Assembly (NCBI GenBank): GCA_020343555.1
Contig: CP070800.1
Location: 786,983-793,061, forward strand
Source: Dehalococcoidales bacterium
GTDB taxonomy: Bacteria; Chloroflexota; Dehalococcoidia; Dehalococcoidales; UBA2162
Length of the DNA: 6,079 nt
Direction of reading: 5' to 3'
The stretch's first letter is position 1. Each line of letters starts with the position of its first letter. Positions 5,686 to 6,079 of the stretch are shown here, in pieces. Under the pieces are notes generated by a model. It did not search any database. It was not told the origin of the DNA and saw nothing but the letters and a program-made list of their open reading frames with translations. The translations under genes and the position numbers were made by a program.

Positions 5686-6079
5686 GACTTTCCTCCTTTT
5701 CTCTCGTGGTACAATTTCCGGATGGTTCAACATTAAGTTTGCTTTAAGCCGTTGACGGGCGCGGTGAATACGTACCTTGACAGCGCCCACTGAACTATCC
5801 ATAAGCATGGCAATTTCCTGCAGGCTCAATTGAGCATAATAGAAAAGCAGTATCACGTCTCTATCTTTGGATGTGAGTATATTAATAGCATCCATCACAA
5901 TTCGACGTAACTCACGCTCTTCGGCTAGCTTTTCAGGAGTGGCAGGCACGCTGAAAAGAGGAAGAGAGTAAAATGGCAGACCGTCCATTATCGCCTCCAA
6001 GGAGAAAAAGGTTATTTCTCTATCTCGAAGATGACTCCGGCAGATATTCAGTACGATACCATATAGCCCGCTCTTGAAC
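5092..6079 (-). CDS. ECF-type sigma factor fused to a bifunctional nuclease (BFN/DUF151) domain, N-terminus outside window
   Basis: One uninterrupted frame runs from the window edge (first full codon 6078-6076) to the TAA at 5094-5092, giving 328 visible residues. Residues 1-20 (FKSGLYGIVLNICRSHLRDR) look like the end of sigma region 2, as in ECF factors (FRxWLYxIxxNxxxDxLRRR). Residues 53-113 are region 4, with the helix-turn-helix LSLQEIAMLMDSSVGAVKVR followed by IHRARQRLK. From residue 132 a BFN domain begins (MIKVTVADVIKKE), with VGKRALPMWIGSHEGDIIAMGL and the hallmark DARPSDAIALAV. The acidic, glutamine-rich tail is probably helical. Region 4 binds the -35 element of promoters; BFN proteins have reported DNase/RNase activity in plants, and their bacterial role is poorly known. 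The TTG at 6000 and ATG at 5988 are in-frame codons inside the sigma part, not credible as the gene start because homologous sequence continues upstream. About 60 residues are probably missing. The combined function is unknown. Confidence 0.88.
   Translation of the reverse strand, partial: FKSGLYGIVLNICRSHLRDREITFFSLEAIMDGLPFYSLPLFSVPATPEKLAEERELRRIVMDAINILTSKDRDVILLFYYAQLSLQEIAMLMDSSVGAVKVRIHRARQRLKANLMLNHPEIVPREKRRKVMIKVTVADVIKKERKDEEGITQAQCVIVLQDEVGKRALPMWIGSHEGDIIAMGLKEFSFPHRRPLTMNFFINLLQTIDAEVEEVRVEALKGMTYYGIVKIRCGKNVSEVDARPSDAIALAVLTGTPIFVAEDVLERTGVDIPSTAGVLTERKGVESIVKEIEEAQHQAQEAYNRSTQLSEEDVRKIQEEVIAAVFSS
5683..5699 (-). promoter_or_regulatory. Internal Shine-Dalgarno and ATG at the sigma/BFN junction
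   Basis: The minus strand reads AAAGGAGGA (5699-5691), then AAGTC, then ATG (5685-5683). GGAGG ends six bases before the ATG, the best spacing. The same bases encode the linker REKRRKV of the fusion. An Arg/Lys-rich linker can produce such purine runs by chance, but the coincidence with the domain boundary is notable. Confidence 0.65.

Noticed and set aside
5988..6000. TTG at 6000 or ATG at 5988 as the start of the sigma/BFN gene
   Set aside because: GGAGG lies ahead of the ATG at 5988, but the frame stays open to the window edge and the upstream residues match sigma region 2. The gene start is therefore outside the window.
6007..6017. A third copy of AAAGGTTATTT
   Set aside because: It matches only the first 11 bases of the 13-bp repeat, lies within coding sequence and has no hairpin element beside it. 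It is probably chance.

Overview
The window reads as ordinary bacterial chromosome with moderate GC content and tightly packed genes. It holds the end of a respiratory complex I operon, a valyl-tRNA synthetase gene with its own control region, and part of an unusual sigma-factor/nuclease gene. The ValRS is of the compact archaeal-like type, and the nuo genes and the bifunctional nuclease (BFN, DUF151) domain are bacterial. Together these suggest an anaerobic or sediment bacterium, possibly Chloroflexota (Dehalococcoidia-like). That placement is an inference from gene content, not a sequence match.

Left part, + strand (1-2175): the last 232 residues of NuoM, then 15 bases later a complete NuoN that starts with TTG. 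These are the two antiporter-like proton-pumping membrane subunits at the usual 3' end of a nuo operon. NuoN converges on valS, and the two stop codons share the palindrome TTAA, with no terminator visible for either gene.

Middle, - strand (4879 down to 2172): valS and its leader. A perfect-consensus promoter (TTGACA, 17 bp, TATAAT) drives a leader of about 210 nt. The leader contains a 37-codon reading frame with a ribosome binding site and four consecutive valine codons (GTC GTC GTT GTT). A strong intrinsic terminator follows, then the valS ribosome binding site and start. The leader RNA can fold in two incompatible ways. In one, the valine codons pair with the end of the leader frame and mask the antiterminator. 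In the other, that segment pairs with the 5' arm of the terminator. This is the design of a ribosome-mediated attenuator sensing charged tRNA-Val, here placed in front of the synthetase that charges tRNA-Val. It is the most notable system in the window.

Between the valS promoter and the right-hand gene (4880-5091) there is no gene. A cluster of GC-rich hairpins resembling a dispersed intergenic repeat lies there, flanked by a 13-bp direct repeat.

Right part, - strand (6079 down to 5092): one open frame encoding the end of region 2 and all of region 4 of an ECF-type sigma factor, fused in frame to a BFN domain. The frame runs off the window edge, so the N-terminus is missing. A near-perfect Shine-Dalgarno sequence and ATG lie exactly at the domain junction, so a separate BFN protein may also be made from the same gene.
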